The notes under the pieces are model-generated. The model saw only the letters and a program-made list of their open reading frames with translations, ran no database searches and was not told the origin of the DNA. Below, in pieces: positions 22,305 through 35,012 of a DNA stretch of 64,000 nucleotides (positions are counted from its first letter, which is position 1; every line of letters starts with the position of its first letter). The DNA is taken from NCBI RefSeq assembly GCF_964204865.1, contig NC_135250.1, positions 18,839,395 through 18,903,394 on the forward strand. The letters run 5' to 3'. The position numbers and the translations under genes are program-made. This DNA is from Styela clava (lineage: Eukaryota; Chordata; Ascidiacea; Stolidobranchia; Styelidae).

Positions 22305-22550
22305 CTAGTAGGAACATCAGTGGCCTAACAAGTAGAAAATTGAGCTACCAATTATGGTGATTATTTACCATTTGGAATTGCAGCCTGCATTTAAATGGCC
22401 TGGCAAATGATGTAAATAAGTGCCTTTAACAGAATTCAAACATTTTTGTCATCATTCACACTCACTGAAGCTATACGTTTGTTTCATTTTTAAATATACC
22501 CATAATGATAGGTCACAAATGTCGTCAACATCATAGGCTTGTTTTGTGAG
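22305..22550 (-). repeat. Right arm of the ~245-bp inverted repeat
   Basis: This is the reverse-complement partner of 17478-17722. It abuts the 5' truncated end of the dead LINE on one side and leads into the minisatellite on the other. Confidence 0.8.
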
Positions 22551-22699
22551 CGTAAGATCCTATCATCTCATTGGCATACTCGAGCCGTATAAAACCTGAG
22601 ACTGAGAGTTTGCATGATCACAAGCAAACAGGATTTCGTGTAACGGTCGCCTCGTGGGGGGAGGACTGTTATTTCAGGTATGGGGTAGTGCAGTGCAGA

Positions 22700-23320
22700 A
22701 GGTCGAGTAAGTTGAGGGAGTTGGGGTGGTTTGTAGAAGACAAAGAGGTTGCGGAAAATGGGGCAGTGGGTCGAGGGTAGGAAGTTTGAAAGAGGTGGGG
22801 TAGTGGGTCGTAGATAGAGGGTTGAGGGAGATAGGGCAGTTATTGAGGGTAGAAAGGTTGGGGAAGTTAGGCAGTGGGTTGAGGGAGATAAGACAGTGAG
22901 TCGAGGAAAGGGAGGTAGGACAGTGGGGCGAAGATAGGCAGTGGGTTTAGGGTGGTAAGGCAGAGGGTCGAGAATCGAAAGGTTGGGGGAGATAGGACAG
23001 TGGCCCAAGAATGGGAAGTTGAGGGTGATAGGGCGGTGGGCAGAGAGGCAGTGATTCGAGGATGGGAATGTAAGAGAGATAGGATAGTGGGTTGGGGCTC
23101 AGAAGAATAAAGTAGATAGGGCAATGAGGGAGATAGGACAGCGGAACGAGAATATAAGGTTGAGAAATATATGGCAGTGGGTTAGGGGTGGTGGGGTAGT
23201 GAGATAGAAAAGATTTAGGGATATAAGACAGTGGGTCGAAAATAGAAAGGTTGGGGATATAAGGCAGCTGGTCGAGAATGGGAAGGTTGAAGGAGATAAG
23301 GCAGTGCGGTCGAAGAAAAG
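22700..23320. repeat. GA-rich minisatellite, irregular ~35-bp units
   Basis: Roughly 17 imperfect units follow the pattern GGTCGAGAATGGGAAGGTTG then GGGAGATAGGGCAGTG. On the opposite strand it gives long Pro/Ser/Leu-rich frames (up to 149 aa) that are artefacts of the repeat. One unit-like sequence also lies beside the left arm at 17390-17470, so the array has expanded on this side only. Confidence 0.85.
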
Positions 23321-23649
23321 AAGATGAGAACCCTTCCACAATATGCGCAAAGTATAAAAAGAAATTTTCTAGGGCAAAAGTTCGGGGAACGTCCATACTT
23401 TATCATACTAATATATATTTACTATGTTTATTTTGAAAAGTGTTTTCCGGCGTGTACCGACAGGTTGAACGCTTCAAAAACTCATTACAAAAATCAAACT
23501 GCTGTTATCTTAACAGCTTCAAAATCTGTCTGAGTAAAAAGAGTGTCTGGTCTGCTGGATAAATTTCAATTTCAGTTACGTGACGACGAACTTCATAAAA
23601 TATGCAATTCTTATGGAAAACACACAACTCGGGGAAAGCGTAGCAAACA

Positions 23650-23695
23650 TGCTGTTATACGATTGTTCGTACTTACATTTTCCAGCTCATCACTG
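23650..23695. mobile_element. Terminal fragment of the CAGTGATGAGCTG hAT family
   Basis: The segment ends TTTTCCAGCTCATCACTG at 23695, the family terminus. The other end was not found. The surrounding 23321-23986 shows no gene. Confidence 0.5.
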
Positions 23696-23994
23696 GATAC
23701 GCCACGTGTAAAACGTTGCCTTGAAGCATGATTTTTCTGAGATCTTCAGTATGACGTCCATAATAACACAATCTCATGCTCTTCAATGAATCCGGACAAT
23801 GAAGTTTCACTTACATGGTAGAAAAAACTAGTAATCCTCAATTTCAATTATTACGTTGGTCCTAGAACTATAGAGTGAATTCAATTTGATAGCTTTATGT
23901 TATAATTGGAGCAGTAGAATTCGCATTCAGCGTTCTCCCTTCTTATTCTGTGTTTCATTCCGCGTTAATTTGATTAAATTGAATATCTAAGTTG

Positions 23995-24104
23995 GGATCT
24001 CCTGGAGCATGCGCACCAAGATGGCGCACAACCTGACCTCAGGTTGTGTACCAGGTTAGGGTTCCGGTTATGCGACATCTTGGTGCGCATACTTCAGAAG
24101 TACC
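23995..24104. mobile_element. 110-bp foldback MITE with perfect 8-bp target duplication
   Basis: The left end contains GCATGCGCACCAAGATGGCG and the reverse complement of the right end contains GTATGCGCACCAAGATGTCG, preceded by GGATCTCC and GGTACTTC. The flanks are CTAAGTTG on both sides (23987-23994 and 24105-24112), an exact 8-bp duplication. The middle shares AGGTTAGGGTT with the element at 8869-9095, so they are one family at different lengths. Confidence 0.88.
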
Positions 24105-24574
24105 CTAAGTTGCTTTTAAGTCTTACAGACCCGTTTCTCCCCACGATCTGCTAATCTCATCATAAAAGACAAATTGACGATGATCGTTTGTGTATATATA
24201 TAATTTTATTCGATTATTCATAAAAAAAGCATAAGACTCAACTTATGAGTGGAGAGATTGTGGACTTATACACCTTATTAAATGAGTAGTTCCTGTTATT
24301 TCCTGACTGGCAACAAGACGACTGCTCCGTGTAACGAAATTGCACAATATATATGAAGGAAACGGCGAACATTAATATATATATATATATCAAAATAACA
24401 GCCAGCGAGCTAGCCTACCAGAAAACTAAACTGATCAATAGACCAGGAATTCCTCTGTCCCACAATACGATAGATAGAAAAGATAGTGCGCATTTTTATA
24501 TCTACCAGTTCCCAACCTATTATTTGTCTCGCCTACAGAAGCGAACAATTACAAGATATTTTTCGCCAACGACA

Positions 24575-24960
24575 AGTGGTTGAGATGTCTTCACTGTTGA
24601 GTTTAAAATTGATCTTTTTTGCAACTCTTTGGTTTGTATTTTCATTTTTCTGAAATGGTAATTCAAATGTATCCTCCATACTGTTCAGAATATTTATGGG
24701 CTCCAACCCCATTTTCAATTCTTCTTTAATAAATGATTGAATTGGTTATTGCAGCTACCGATTTGGATACCAGTGCTTCAAGTTTTATAATATTTTCTTT
24801 ATCTTCTGCATGGTTCTCACGAAAAAAATGTTTGGAGCAGTATATATATATATCATTTATAAAGTCTTGTTTGTATCAAAATTACTTTTTTTATGGCTTC
24901 AATTCTAGCAGTTTCTCAGCTAGACTGAGTAAGGTTGTACAGAAGCTGCTTCAAATATAG
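24575..24960 (-). pseudogene. Degraded coding remnant, function unknown
   Basis: On the minus strand two frames join across a one-base shift near 24735. The upstream part reads KLEALVSKSVAAITNSI and the downstream part reads KEELKMGLEPINILNSM followed by a Lys/Asn-rich stretch. Further upstream, broken frames contain ARIEAIKKVILIQTRLYK. The composition looks like once-coding, partly coiled-coil sequence with stops and shifts, perhaps a processed pseudogene. I do not recognise the family, and it could be chance. Confidence 0.3.
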
Positions 24961-25532
24961 AAAATTATGCCCCACCAACAAAACAGAATCAGGTCAAACT
25001 AGAGCAGATTTACTTGTGTAGAAACTATACTGTATGTATAACCTGTGACAGCTTGATCACACAGCGCATGGGATTACAGGACAGTTGAAATACTAGGAAA
25101 TATTTCACAGTTTTAGAATACCATCATTGAACAAAGGCTGTAACGAGACATCAGTGGGAGAACAGAATGTGAATAAATTGAGCTAGGTCTTTCTCTATCT
25201 TCAAGCTTGTTGGCAACATGTTTTTCTGTTTCTTTCACATACTGTTGAGAATAATGTTAAGAAGATGTTTTTATCTGATCACCAGCTTACTAAGTATGTT
25301 TCGAATTCTATTGTCACGTGAATAGATCATCAAGTGTCATCTACAGCCAATTATTAGAATGTCAGGATGATTGAACGACAATACAGCTGTATCAAATTGT
25401 TTTAATTCAGTACGTATTTTGCCGTTTATTTCGTAGATAATAAGATAAATTTAGTCAGTTCAAAATTTAAATATACGCCTGAATACAAATGAATCTTTTT
25501 GAAACGTTGTTCACAATTCACCAATGTCCTCT
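24961..25532. other. Intergenic, no gene seen
   Basis: AT-rich with no coding or RNA signal recognised. The stretch 24113-24574 is likewise empty apart from short (TA)n tracts. Confidence 0.4.
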
Positions 25533-25538
25533 TTTATT
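25533..25538 (-). terminator. Candidate poly(A) signal of receptor gene C
   Basis: AATAAA on the minus strand, about 320 bases downstream of the predicted stop codon of gene C at 25856. A second AATAAA lies at 25425-25430. Confidence 0.4.
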
Positions 25539-25855
25539 ACATATGCTTTCAATGCTTTGACGTTCAATCTAGCATTTGACCGATAGACAAAATATACACA
25601 TGAAATATCGCGAATAAAAACTTGTATTCAAGAAGTCAACATGAAAATATGCAAAATAAAATCTGACAAGCTTGCATATATCAAGAATTGTAGCGAAACT
25701 AAAATATACACACAAAACCTCTAGGACTAGGTAAACTGATCGAAAACGGCGCGAGAAGAAAGAAAAGAAGTGGTTATTTGGAAGCCACGCCCGCAATACA
25801 CAAAAACAAAATTCGTAACCCTCAAATGCATACTTTTTTGATACATCAGTCATCT

Positions 25856-28800
25856 TTACACACAAAGAATTGTACCAGCAGTGAAAAGGATAAAAATCGC
25901 GACAACAATGGGAATCCATATTGCATGTGGTTCCGCTAATTTTGAGGGCACATTCTCACGACCATCTGCATGAAAAAGTAAACATTTGTTTAGATTTTTC
26001 AGCACCTTCATGCCAGAAAATTCTAGACAAGCAGCCTTTTTTATTTTACAGGTTCAGAATTGCCTACCCAACCTATTGCACTGTGGATAAGTGTTGGATT
26101 GCAGGTAGAACTGCGATGCCAATGCTTCGACAATCACAATCTGCATGAAATATTCAGATTTTTATATTCTGTCAAAGGCTGTCCAGTTGGACCTTACCAA
26201 TTAATGATGACTCCATCATAAACAAAAAATGCTAGCAAGTACTATATGACATTTAATTGTATTTAGTGTATTCTTACTTCTTTCATATTTGATGAATCGT
26301 CGTGAAGGCGGACCACTTCCAGCATTTTCATCATAATAATATGCTCTAACATAATATTGGCCCTCGGTTGTCAGGTTAAAGAATATAGTAGCCTCTTTAT
26401 CATTAACGGTCTTGATGAAATCTGTCACCTTCGTTAGCTTATTTCCCTGTGCATCTGGCCAATACTCCACCTGCAAGGAGTTGAGTGAAAATACTTGATC
26501 ATCTGGGAACTTTCTCCTCACAAAATGCACATTATTAAACAAGGTAGCATGTGCAATTGGCTTCTTGTTCCAACCAAACCAATGCATCTGCATTATTATG
26601 ATCAGTTCTCTATATATTTGGATATAATAATCCACATACTGAGGTGGTTCACCTTTGGTCAGATTTTTTTTTTACAAGAATAATGCAATACGAACTATGC
26701 AAAGAAAAAACTGATTTAGAATAATCCTGGAATAGACAAAATGTGTGTTCATGTGCATACGAATGAAGAAATTGTAATCTGGTAAAAAGAATACCACAAC
26801 CGAAAATCTGTCATCATCAGCTTTTGGTTTCCACACAACTTTTACCCGAGAACCCACGTTTGAGATTGATTTGACATTCATATGAGGAGGTAACTGCAAT
26901 GTTGAGTATTTTTGTACTTTACTCCACGGACCAACACCTGATAATATACATAACAAAGTTAACATGTAAAACTAAATATATATTATTTAACCCATCTAAC
27001 CAGGGTGTTTGTTTTAACCTTGAGTTGCACCACAATTTAGAAATGAAAATAAAGAATTCTTGTCTTCAAGTATACCACTTATAAATTAATCCAATAAAAC
27101 ATGTTTGAATATTGACTACTCATATCGGAAGTACAATATCTCTGGTAATGAAATTTCCAAGCGTAGTTTCTATATGTTTTATGAGCTTCAGGAGGCTAGC
27201 TGCACACTAACGCAAACATTACAGCAATGCATTTGTGATACAGTGTGTAGCCTTCAATGGCAGCAAGACTAGCAAAATATTGCCAATAAACGACAAACGT
27301 GTGCAATTTTTATAGGCTAATTTTATTCGTATTGTCGATTGATTTCTTCGGCGTAACATATTTATTTGAGGAGTTAACATCGGTATTATGCCAGCTAGGA
27401 ATGGATATCATGCGAAGAGTAACCAGTGTTTCAACCTCATTTTTCTAAGGTTAATAAACATAATGTTGCTATTTACAGTGTCGAAAATAGTGTTTTGTTT
27501 TATCTGTCAAACTCATAATGGAAAGTTCAAGGTGTTTTTCGTTTATTTTTTGGTATTAATTTTGGTAGACAATTTGAGTTTCACTCCTTTATTATCATTG
27601 CGTTGTTGATGATTGCATAGCAGGGACTAATTTGCCAGATCGCAAAAATAATTATTAAAACTGACAGTTCAGGCAGTTTACCACAAATTGTGATATTTCA
27701 GAGTAGAAGATGTTGTTGTATGTGGGTGCAAATGCAAGTTCAATGAACACAATTAATATGGAAGCATATTTTAAATGCTGGTGTCCATAATGAATTTAAT
27801 ATTTTACACAACAAAAAACACACTATCCGCTGAAAAAGTTGGCTGTTTTAACGAGTGGCGTGATAGTGGTGACTGTTTCAGAAGCAGTTGCTCAGGAATT
27901 TTCGATTCCGACGTTGAACTATCGCTATTAAAAAAAAAATTGAGCGGCTGTCGTCACAAAATTAACTTTCTAAATTACGATTAACCGATATTGGAAAAAA
28001 ACTATGTGAATACAACGCTAACTGAAAACGATAATAAATGATACCGACATTCCTTACGTTATTGATTGCTACTCTTATGACTGCCCTTTTAACCAACAAA
28101 AGATGTTATTGTTTATCTCTGGAAAATTGTATAAATTGAAACGCGTCATATAAACATTTATTGGCATACCTTTGAAGTTTTCAGCTGCTATTTTAATTTT
28201 ATATTGGGAATCAGGATTCAGATTCCTCAATTTAATGTCTGCATCAATGACTTTGTAATAGTGTATTTTTTTGCTTTTGATATTTTGTACCTTTACCTGC
28301 ATATAATAATTGTTTTGATTATGTGTGAGTGATAAAAATTGATATGAGAAAACTGGCATTAATTCAATCTAACAGTTAGTGAATTACCATAGTATAATGG
28401 TATGAAGAGGCAATAAAGCCCAAAACTACACAATACCAACCAAGGCTTATAAGACTGCAGAAAAGGGGCAATAGCAAGTTTCTCTTCGATGAAAAAGAAA
28501 TTGAGAAATATCTATAAGTATAACCCACAGCCATTTCCAATATTAAAAATATAATTTCTGACCCATTCGTGAAAAAAGCTTCATCATCCCTGGGATTGAA
28601 CTGAGTGCTTTCTATAAATAACCAGTCAAATATTCCAGATGTACTCGCATGGTGTAGAAAGTCTCGAATAAAGATCAGGTAATGCAAGTAATCCTAGTAA
28701 AACATGCACTTAGTATATGGAAATCGAGTTATATGTCAACTCAATATTTTATATTTGGGTATCAACTTCAAGCAAATAAGTGAATTAGCATAATTGAATT

Positions 28801-31800
28801 ATAATGTAAACTTTTCAACAAATATAAGAACTGCACAATGACAAATTTCATGTAAATGAACGAGTAGTTGAAGTTTTTAACCTTATATTTTTCAATTGGA
28901 ACCTCTTCAGTTGACCTTATCTTTCGCCATGAAACCCACGCAAAGGTTGCTGTCACATTTCTTACAACAATATGCTTTGGAGCTTTGACAGGTACTTTTA
29001 TTACTGTGATTAAATAAAAAATGATTAATGTTATTTGTCTCCGATATCAAATAACACAAAATGGATGTACAATTATTGATGAACAATTCTCCTATTTGGA
29101 TATACTTTATTACGGATACAGATCTTATTGTTGAGTTAAAGCTAAGACTCTTTTCAGTCACCTTATTGATACCAAAAATAATGAATGCTATGTCCCACTA
29201 AATGGGCCGTTAAACAATTGTCATTAGATGCACATATTCTCAAAGAGTAATTCTATTATTAGAAAAAAATAATATAAAAAATACCAATCATATGCCTGAT
29301 ATTTAAAATTTGATCAATTTCAAAATCATAATGAAGAAAAAAAATAAGAATGACCTATACGTTTCAGATCAGTAGTCAAGAAGTTGTCTGGTTTTCTTTG
29401 TGTTGTGGTAACTATACCAGGTGTTGTTTCAGTCGTAGTCTTTGCCTGCGTCGTGTAGGGAATCATTCCCTTATCATCATTCGATGATATAACATGATCT
29501 GATCTTGGATAGCAATCTTTCCACACATTTGGTTCAGGTTGAGTGCTGTGTGGACCACAAGGCATACATTGATCATCTAGACCTGACCAATGATGCTCTG
29601 TACAACATTGAGAGCATCCAAATATGCCATCTTCATTGTACATATATCTTTGTGTAATGTTAGTTTCACATACATGTCCCTATGAAATAATTGTAAATAG
29701 CATATATCTATGATAGGAAACATTTTTCAGCCATGATCGTACAAATCAGGGATGATCAATTAATTGCCTTGAATCAGTTTCATGCAGCACCTGCTGTGTG
29801 TTTCAAAACAGGACTAATGCAGTACTGTACATGCACAAGAAACGATTGGGCATACAGTATTCGAGTCTGAACAAGCCTGATACAGCATATTATCACGTAA
29901 CAGATGAAAGTTCATGCTATATTTTAATATATATTTGATATCACTAAGTAAGTTTTGTGTGTAACTTTCATGCAGTTTTGCACCCCATGAAGCAACCGAT
30001 TGGACGATGATACAAAACATATAGCTGGCAATTTAAAAATATATTGCATCTAACAACATGCATAATTTCTGGAATTGTCCTGTGGAGTCACTTGGAATAG
30101 CTCATAGATCTAATTTAATATTAATAACATATTTTACTCATTGTGAACAACTGTCCTCAAATAGCACAAAAATGTAATGACTATAACAAGTTCATAGTGC
30201 TTTGCTGATACTCACCGTCCATCCACTCACTTTAACTGGTTTATTGGCAAATCGTACACATTTATGTTCAATAGTATGTTCACTTTTTATTTTGCTAGAC
30301 AAGAGTCTGTTGTGATCAACTTTTCCAGGATATTGACGAGCAAATCGCGGGGGAATTTTATCATGTGAACCTTAAAAAAGATATATCCCAAAATGGTTTA
30401 GTAATAAACATATTACACATTGAATTGTAAAATGGGTTAGGGTAAAACTCTTTTTAAATCGATGTCAATCGGTATACCTTTATATAAGACTGATATTCAT
30501 GATGTGTAATTTGAGTCATATTTCAAGATTACATAAATGATTCATGTTTGTGGCATGGAGATACATTTTTGGTGCCATGAAATGGCTCTATCAACCACCA
30601 ACTCGCCGCAAGAAGTTCAAAAGTTCTTGCATACTCAGCATTCATAGATACTGATATTGCATATTCATTGAATTGCAAGTTAAATTTCTAGTGAGGGTTA
30701 CATACAGTGTTTCCATGAAGTACACCCTGTATATCTTCAGACAACACTAGGACCAAATTCAAATTCTGTAGAGATCTATGCCCAAGTTTATTTATTTATG
30801 TAATAACATTATCAGAAATGTCCTTATAGGGCTGTGCCTGTGTATTGTTCCGCAATAAATGAAATGATAGCACTATTCCTCACTTGTCATCACTATGGTA
30901 AACATGCTTTCATCAGTATTGCATTTGAATGATCCACTCATCTTGAGCCCATGATAAAAATTTTTGCTACTTCTATCGTCTTCCTTTCTATAAACATAAT
31001 AATACATAATGAAACATATAGGAAGTAAAATGATTTCCTGAATCAGCAATGTAATGTAATTTCCCAACTTGGTGTCCAAGCATCTTGAATCAAGCTCTCA
31101 TGAACTAATGTAGGGTGTGTAATTAATTAGTTTTTTTTCAATATCCTACATTTCAGGAGCAGATAAATTCTCTATATTGTTTTCTAATAAAATTAAAACA
31201 AATAGCAATCAACTGAATTAAACACTATTCACAATGAAGTCATAACTTTCAATGTATCCAAAATATTTATACTTTGAGCAAATCACAGATAACTGGAGTG
31301 ATATGTGTTTAGATGTGAGTAACATGTATATACAAATGAGTCGACACAAAATTCATGGTACAATATTATGCAATAGAAGAAAAACTACCTTATAATTTGT
31401 AATTCTCTTTACATCACATCACGCAAATAATTAGTACAGCAGTTACGTTTTATAATATGTTTCTTTGACCTTTGACCCCATGAAAATTCATTCCATACCT
31501 TTCTAAAAAAACATTAGTATTAGATTTTTATGAATATTCTTGTAATATTACACAGACATATTACAGATAATTTCTTCATATTTTATTGCAGTTTTTCGAC
31601 TCTATCTTATAGGACTTTCGTCGTGTTGTAAATATATTTACGTTTTTGCGAATTAGGTGCATTCTGGTTGTTACGATTTTTCCAGCTCATCATTGTTTAA
31701 AGGCAATAAAGCACAGCCGTTCAAATCATACTTTGTAACAAGGTGTCACAACAAGAAATATGAAATTAATGCAAATTGGACTCTGGACGTTTACTTTGGA

Positions 31801-33315
31801 TATAAAATGAACAAAAAATGTATGAAAAAAGGTATAGAAAATATAGTAAAATAAAATAACCATACATGTACTCAGTATAACATGTGATTGTGGATGATGA
31901 TAATTGAGAAAGGAGGTCAGTTGTAGAATGGATCTGAAGGACAGTTGGTGAATCCCACGGAAGAACTGAATACAAGCCATGCAAAATAGAACCAAGGTGC
32001 AACACAGAAAAAAAAACATCTATTATATAAATGAAAAAGATTGAAGAAAATAGAACCAATGAAGCCATGCAATGTAGAAAAAAAAGACCACCAAAGTATT
32101 TTGTTAAAGACAAAATTGAAGAAAATAATATGCTTACTAAACACAAGTTAATAAACATTCAACTCGAGACAATATTAATTTAAATATTGCATAGCAAATA
32201 GCATTGTATGATTTACGGGTGATACTAAAGAGTTACGATAATAAGCAATCATACTAACTAAGTTCAATTTCTGCATATTTCAACTCATTCTCCAATGTCT
32301 TAATGTCACATAATGCAAGATCCGAATCTTCATGTTTGGAATAGCCTTCTCTCAACAGAGAAGCAATTCTACCTGCAAATAGAATGTCACTGGTAGTGTA
32401 TGTGTTTAAAATTCATATTAATATCATAGTATTAAATTCAATACAATGTAGAGAGGATTGGTTAAAAAGCAATATGTTAAATGTAGAGGAGACAAAGAAC
32501 TAGCCATCAGGGTTGATTATCTAGGTATCAAAGGTTGAAGGTATTGGATTTGGAATCCATGCCCAACGGCTTACTCTTGAGTGCAATAAATTAGATAAGC
32601 AATATCGAACCACAAAGAGTCCGGTCATTCGTAAAATAATACCATCTTACAACTCAATGATTGCTCATACAGAGCCTTGTTTGGATGGAAGGCTTGAAAA
32701 TGTCATACAAAAATGTGGTATAGTAGTAATCAGTTTTTATATAACATCTCATGGTGAAGACAGGAATGAAAAAACCAATAGTAGTTGTGGAGTTAAGACA
32801 ACCATTACACAAATATGATCAATCCAAGCACATTAAGATTCTAGGTAAACTCAATTGAACAGAACTTACAAGTTACAAGTTAGTGCATATTTACTGCTGA
32901 AAATATAAAATGCAATATACAAATTGAGTGAGGAATATAGAACTGTATCACACTGGCAATTTAATATAAAGCGAAGATTGTTACGTAAAATTGTAGTCTG
33001 GCAGTAATTTTTTTGAGAGAGATAATACATTACAAACTATCTCAAACAAAATACTATTTTTTGAAATGCAACAATTAAAGATGTTACAAATTGTATTTTT
33101 ACCATAACTCAAATATTTGAACGTTCACCATCTGCGATACATTCCAATTTCTGAATCTGTGCTGCTAAGCCTGTAAAAACAAAACTTTTCAGCTCAAAAA
33201 TTATTACAAGCAGATATAAGATATCAGGCTTAATAGGGCTCTTTTTTGCTACCGCATGATGCAGCTCCATAAAATTTGGCTCATCAATTTCCTTCATATC
33301 TGTGTAAGCAAACAT
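25856..33315 (-). CDS. Gene C: membrane protein with novel Cys-rich module, Thr-rich stalk and two FN3 domains
   Basis: Predicted exons on the minus strand: 33315-33129, 32372-32259, 31183-31150 (tentative), 30987-30884, 30370-30216, 29679-29355, 29003-28882, 28296-28170, 26937-26801, 26470-26278 and 25965-25856. Phases close throughout, for about 535 aa. The first exon encodes a hydrophobic leader (ILYLLVIIFELKSFVF). The next exons each hold a conserved Cys and match genes A and B. The large exon begins GHVC, contains GCSQCCTEHHWSG and CMPCGP, then a TTT-rich stalk. Two FN3 domains follow (TFAWVSWRK with LRNLNPDSQYKIKIAAEN; VKVVWKPK with VEYWPDAQGNK). The end is a membrane helix (WIPIVVAIFILFTAGTIL) with almost no tail. 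A further cytoplasmic exon cannot be excluded. The role is unknown; a surface receptor or adhesion protein is inference. The ATG could instead be at 33270. Confidence 0.72.
31330..31695 (-). mobile_element. Truncated copy of the 853-1291 hAT family in a gene C intron
   Basis: The reverse complement from 31695 begins CAATGATGAGCTGGAAAAAT and continues through the same landmarks as 853-1130, including the ACTAATTATTTGCGTGATGTG region. The far terminus is missing. It lies between the second and third predicted exons of gene C. Confidence 0.7.
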
Positions 33316-35012
33316 AATTTCGCGTCAAGCACATTCTCTTAAAACAACTTGTAGGAACTATAACTAATAAAATAACTATGTTCTTCAAATCAATATTATA
33401 AATCATTCTATTTTAAACATTCAACGACATAAACCAAATCTGATATATAATCTAATGCTAATCTATTCAAAATATATTTAAAATTAGTATGAAACATTTC
33501 GAATTTAATTTTCTATCTTTAAAATCTTATAACATAACTTTGTAACTCGAAGCTGCTTAACGAATTTTTTAGAGTTATGTAACTTCTAAAAATGGTCTTG
33601 TTAGTTCATACACTCCTACTTCAAGTTAGTCAGGATTCTATTTTGGTTTGAATAAATATTTTTATCACTCACCATAATATGGTGCTGTGAGGTATATCAA
33701 TAATGTACTCCATATGACCGATGAGCAAATATTCACAGGCCCGTAACTAGATAGCCACCACATTATTAGACTACTGAAGTTGAAGAGTGGCACACTATAG
33801 AAACGATATATTCACAGTCTGACAGTACTACTGTATACTGGTGTTATACAGAAGTGTCTCAATTATAACGATAATATATATATATATATATATAATTATT
33901 CGGATATGATGACATGATAAAATCTAAAAATGACAGCAGTTAAGTGTTTTTTCAACTACTAAAAATTTTTATTGATTGGTTTCAATGTGGAATATTCAGT
34001 AATCAAATATCAATGATGGTATATGAATACTAGTTATACTACTTACACAATTATATATAATAAGGGAGAAAATATATAACATCCGTCCATTATTTCTAAA
34101 TAATATACTGGTACAGTAGCCTATTCCATTGATATATTCATTCGTCATGCTGATATCATTATAATAATCAGTATATTATATTTTTTTTTATTTTCTAAGT
34201 TCCACGTTGTGGATTCATAACAGTTTTGTAAAAATAAATAAACGATGAAAAAATAATAAACATAGAACATAGTTACATATAATAAACAAATATATTCATG
34301 AACATCATCCAGTATTATCCAGCAATTCATATTATTCCATTGTGTTCCATTGTTGATTCCAGATAAAGTTTCCCATGTTTATCAGTAAATATACATTAAT
34401 TTACATGTTTTTTAATTATTAACAGCAGAAAAATAAAAATTTATACAATTAGTCATAGATTCTTGCAAATTATGTCAAGTTCTTTTATAAAACTAGGTTT
34501 ATGTCTAAATTGTTCTATATTGAAAGGGATTTTCTAATTCTTGTTATGACATTATTTACACTTGGATTAACATTTTAAAAAATAACTGCATTACTTTCCA
34601 ACCATATTTTATATCTTGCAGTACACAGAAGAAGCATGACTGCATTACGTTCAACTAATGATAAATGTGAAAGACACTGATTATTTAGTTCTAGTAAAAT
34701 ACATGTTTTATAAATAGTTTTTAACTTGCAATTGTTTATTTTTAATACAACAGAAAAAACATAATCATACACATTTTAGGTAAAAGCACAGTTTCAAAAT
34801 AAATGAGATATAAATTCTGGTTCTTGAGAAGTGAGAACAAAGTACACATAAATCATTTCCAGTAACACGTCTAATCCTTGGTTTAACTTTTATTGAAAGA
34901 ATGTCCCACATAAGTTTATAATTGAAAGTTTTAATTTTATTAGCCAATATTTTGCAATGTACCGGTACCGTATGTTAGAACAAGGTCCTTCCAAACTACC
35001 ATCTCTAAGAAA
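33316..35012. other. Head-to-head intergenic region, gene C side
   Basis: No gene seen. This should contain the gene C promoter. There is an (AT)n tract near 33870-33892. TACCGGTA occurs at 34960-34967. Confidence 0.4.

Noticed and set aside
22568-23396. Overlapping Pro/Ser-rich minus-strand frames of 83-149 aa
   Set aside because: They are translations of the GA-rich minisatellite in several frames, all equally long.
25569-25919. 116-aa Cys/Phe-rich frame as a cytoplasmic continuation of gene C
   Set aside because: It is out of frame with the membrane exon and starts inside it. A donor-like GTGTAAAG exists, but no following exon could be supported.
28376-28687. 103-aa membrane-like minus-strand frame
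   Set aside because: It lies in the intron between the two halves of the first FN3 domain and has no splice or family support.
29355-29679. Gene C as an Eph receptor (Cys-rich region plus two FN3 plus membrane helix)
   Set aside because: The Cys spacing does not match the Eph module, no ephrin-binding domain precedes it, and no kinase or SAM follows.
31726-32158. Hydrophobic minus-strand frames of up to 130 aa (F/L/Y-rich)
   Set aside because: They sit inside a gene C intron in A/T-rich sequence; apparent membrane segments come from T-richness.
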